Origin: Spirochaetales bacterium
Lineage (GTDB): Bacteria; Spirochaetota; Spirochaetia; DTKZ01
Length of the DNA stretch: 21,921 nt
Direction: 5' to 3'
NCBI GenBank assembly: GCA_031274005.1
Contig: JAISQU010000017.1
Coordinates: forward strand, 1 to 21,921
Of this stretch, positions 21,285 through 21,921 are shown piece by piece (position 1 is the stretch's first letter; each line of letters opens with the position of its first letter). The notes below the pieces were generated by a model, which was given only the letters and a program-made list of their open reading frames with translations, was not told where the DNA came from and ran no database searches. Made by a program: the position numbers and the translations under genes.

Positions 21285-21713
21285 CAGCTTTTTGATTTCC
21301 GTCCGAACCATCGCGTCGCAGGCCTCGTTGCGGGGATTGCCTGCGTGTCCTTTGACCCATACCCATTCGGGATTCATCTTGAGCGACAACTCCCTGAGCC
21401 TTTGCCATAAATCCCTGTTTTTGACCGGTTTTTTATCGGCGGTTTTCCAGCCGTTTTTTTCCCATGAGAGTATCCACCTTGAGATTCCCAACTGAACATA
21501 CTGCGAATCGGTGGATACGCGTACCGCGCTGCCTGCAGGGGCGGCCCACTGGAGGGCCTGAATGACCGCGGTCAGTTCCATTCTGTTGTTTGTGGTGTCG
21601 GTTTCACCGCCGGATGCCCGGTATTCGGTTTCATCGCGGATGGCGAGGAAAGCCCATCCCCCCGGCCCAGGATTTCCGCTGCAGCCTCCGTCGGTAAATA
21701 TCTCAATCATCAT
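21276..21713 (-). CDS. rnhA: Ribonuclease HI
   Basis: RNase HI cuts the RNA strand of RNA-DNA hybrids such as R-loops and primers. 145 residues, a normal bacterial length. All four catalytic acids are visible: Asp8 in 'FTDGGCSGNPGPGG', Glu46 in 'NNRMELTAV', Asp69 in 'VSTDSQYV', and Asp133 in 'NEACD', with the His of 'KGHAGNP' (123) as the flexible-loop histidine. Start codon at 21711-21713, with AAAGGAGAG (complement of 21717-21725) at correct spacing; a second ATG follows at once. It is convergent with the large membrane protein, the stops overlapping by 9 nt, and no terminator lies between. Confidence 0.97.
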   Translation of the reverse strand: MMIEIFTDGGCSGNPGPGGWAFLAIRDETEYRASGGETDTTNNRMELTAVIQALQWAAPAGSAVRVSTDSQYVQLGISRWILSWEKNGWKTADKKPVKNRDLWQRLRELSLKMNPEWVWVKGHAGNPRNEACDAMVRTEIKKLLE

Positions 21714-21731
21714 GAACTCTCCTTTGCCGGG

Positions 21732-21760
21732 AATTTAACAGGACTCAGGGAAAAGCTCAA
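21732..21760 (-). promoter_or_regulatory. Candidate rnhA promoter
   Basis: On the - strand, TTGAGC (21755-21760) as -35 and TAAATT (21732-21737) as -10, each four of six, separated by exactly 17 nt and ending 18 nt before the rnhA start codon. Confidence 0.5.
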
Positions 21761-21855
21761 GAGGTACCGGAAGACAGGCAGGGCAACAGCATGATTTAGT
21801 GTAATCAAGATACTAGTGTACTGTCTCGTTGACAATTTGCATAATTGTGTCCAGC

Positions 21856-21921
21856 TTATGCCTCTGGAATCTCAAACTTAGGATAGAGCGACGCCAGCCT
21901 TTCCCGGGCGTCTCCAATCGA
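21856..21921 (-). CDS. C-terminal end of an unrecognised protein (cut by window edge)
   Basis: On the - strand the frame is open from the window edge for 21 codons to TAA (complement of 21856-21858). It reads 'GDARERLASLYPKFEIPEA' at the end, a natural-looking helix and tail. I cannot name it. A short inverted repeat (ACAATT 21832-21837 with AATTGT 21843-21848) lies just after its stop. It could be the end of a transposase gene or an ordinary gene; 21 residues are too few to tell. Confidence 0.4.
   Translation of the reverse strand, partial: SIGDARERLASLYPKFEIPEA

Noticed and set aside
1..21921. CRISPR array
   Set aside because: No regularly spaced direct repeats of the right length are seen; the repeats present are palindromic and irregular.

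Overview
The window is a bacterial chromosome segment dominated by one long ribosomal-protein cluster on the + strand (about 2.2 to 18.2 kb). The ribosomal proteins, EF-Tu and SecY read as spirochaete, most likely Treponema or a close relative. I judge this from remembered family resemblance (for example the L4 N-terminus and the gene order secY-rpmJ-rpsM-rpsK), not from a database search. A small lipoprotein with a spirochaete-like lipobox and an Ig-like repeat fits this.

Region 1 (1-2150) is accessory DNA. It holds the end of a DUF4160 gene, an intact DUF2442 gene, a decayed lipoprotein gene and a decayed PD-(D/E)XK nuclease-like gene, each broken by one in-frame stop. These AT-rich genes are separated by GC-rich, palindrome-rich repeats, two of which share a 48-nt block. 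The layout resembles decayed integron cassettes or another interspersed repeat family, but no integrase or clear attC core is visible.

Region 2 (2154-18159) starts with a strong promoter with an A/T tract, then rpsL-rpsG, a 430-nt structured leader with its own candidate promoter, tuf, a terminator-like hairpin, and the S10-spc-alpha series: rpsJ rplC rplD rplW rplB rpsS rplV rpsC rplP rpmC rpsQ rplN rplX rplE rpsN rpsH rplF rplR rpsE rpmD rplO secY rpmJ rpsM rpsK rpsD rpoA rplQ. fusA is missing between rpsG and tuf, and adk, map and infA are missing between secY and rpmJ. Genes are tightly spaced (0-35 nt, some overlapping), so translation is probably coupled. Together they make the 30S and 50S proteins, the factor that delivers aminoacyl-tRNA, the membrane protein channel, and the RNA polymerase alpha subunit.

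Region 3 (18160-18560) is a gene-free stretch with an interspersed repeat and a strong intrinsic terminator. Region 4 (18561-21713) has a 907-residue two-TM protein with an outside sensor-sized domain, a roughly 180-residue Glu/Ala-rich linker and an unrecognised C-terminal domain, converging on rnhA (RNase HI, - strand). The last bases hold the C-terminal end of another - strand gene.
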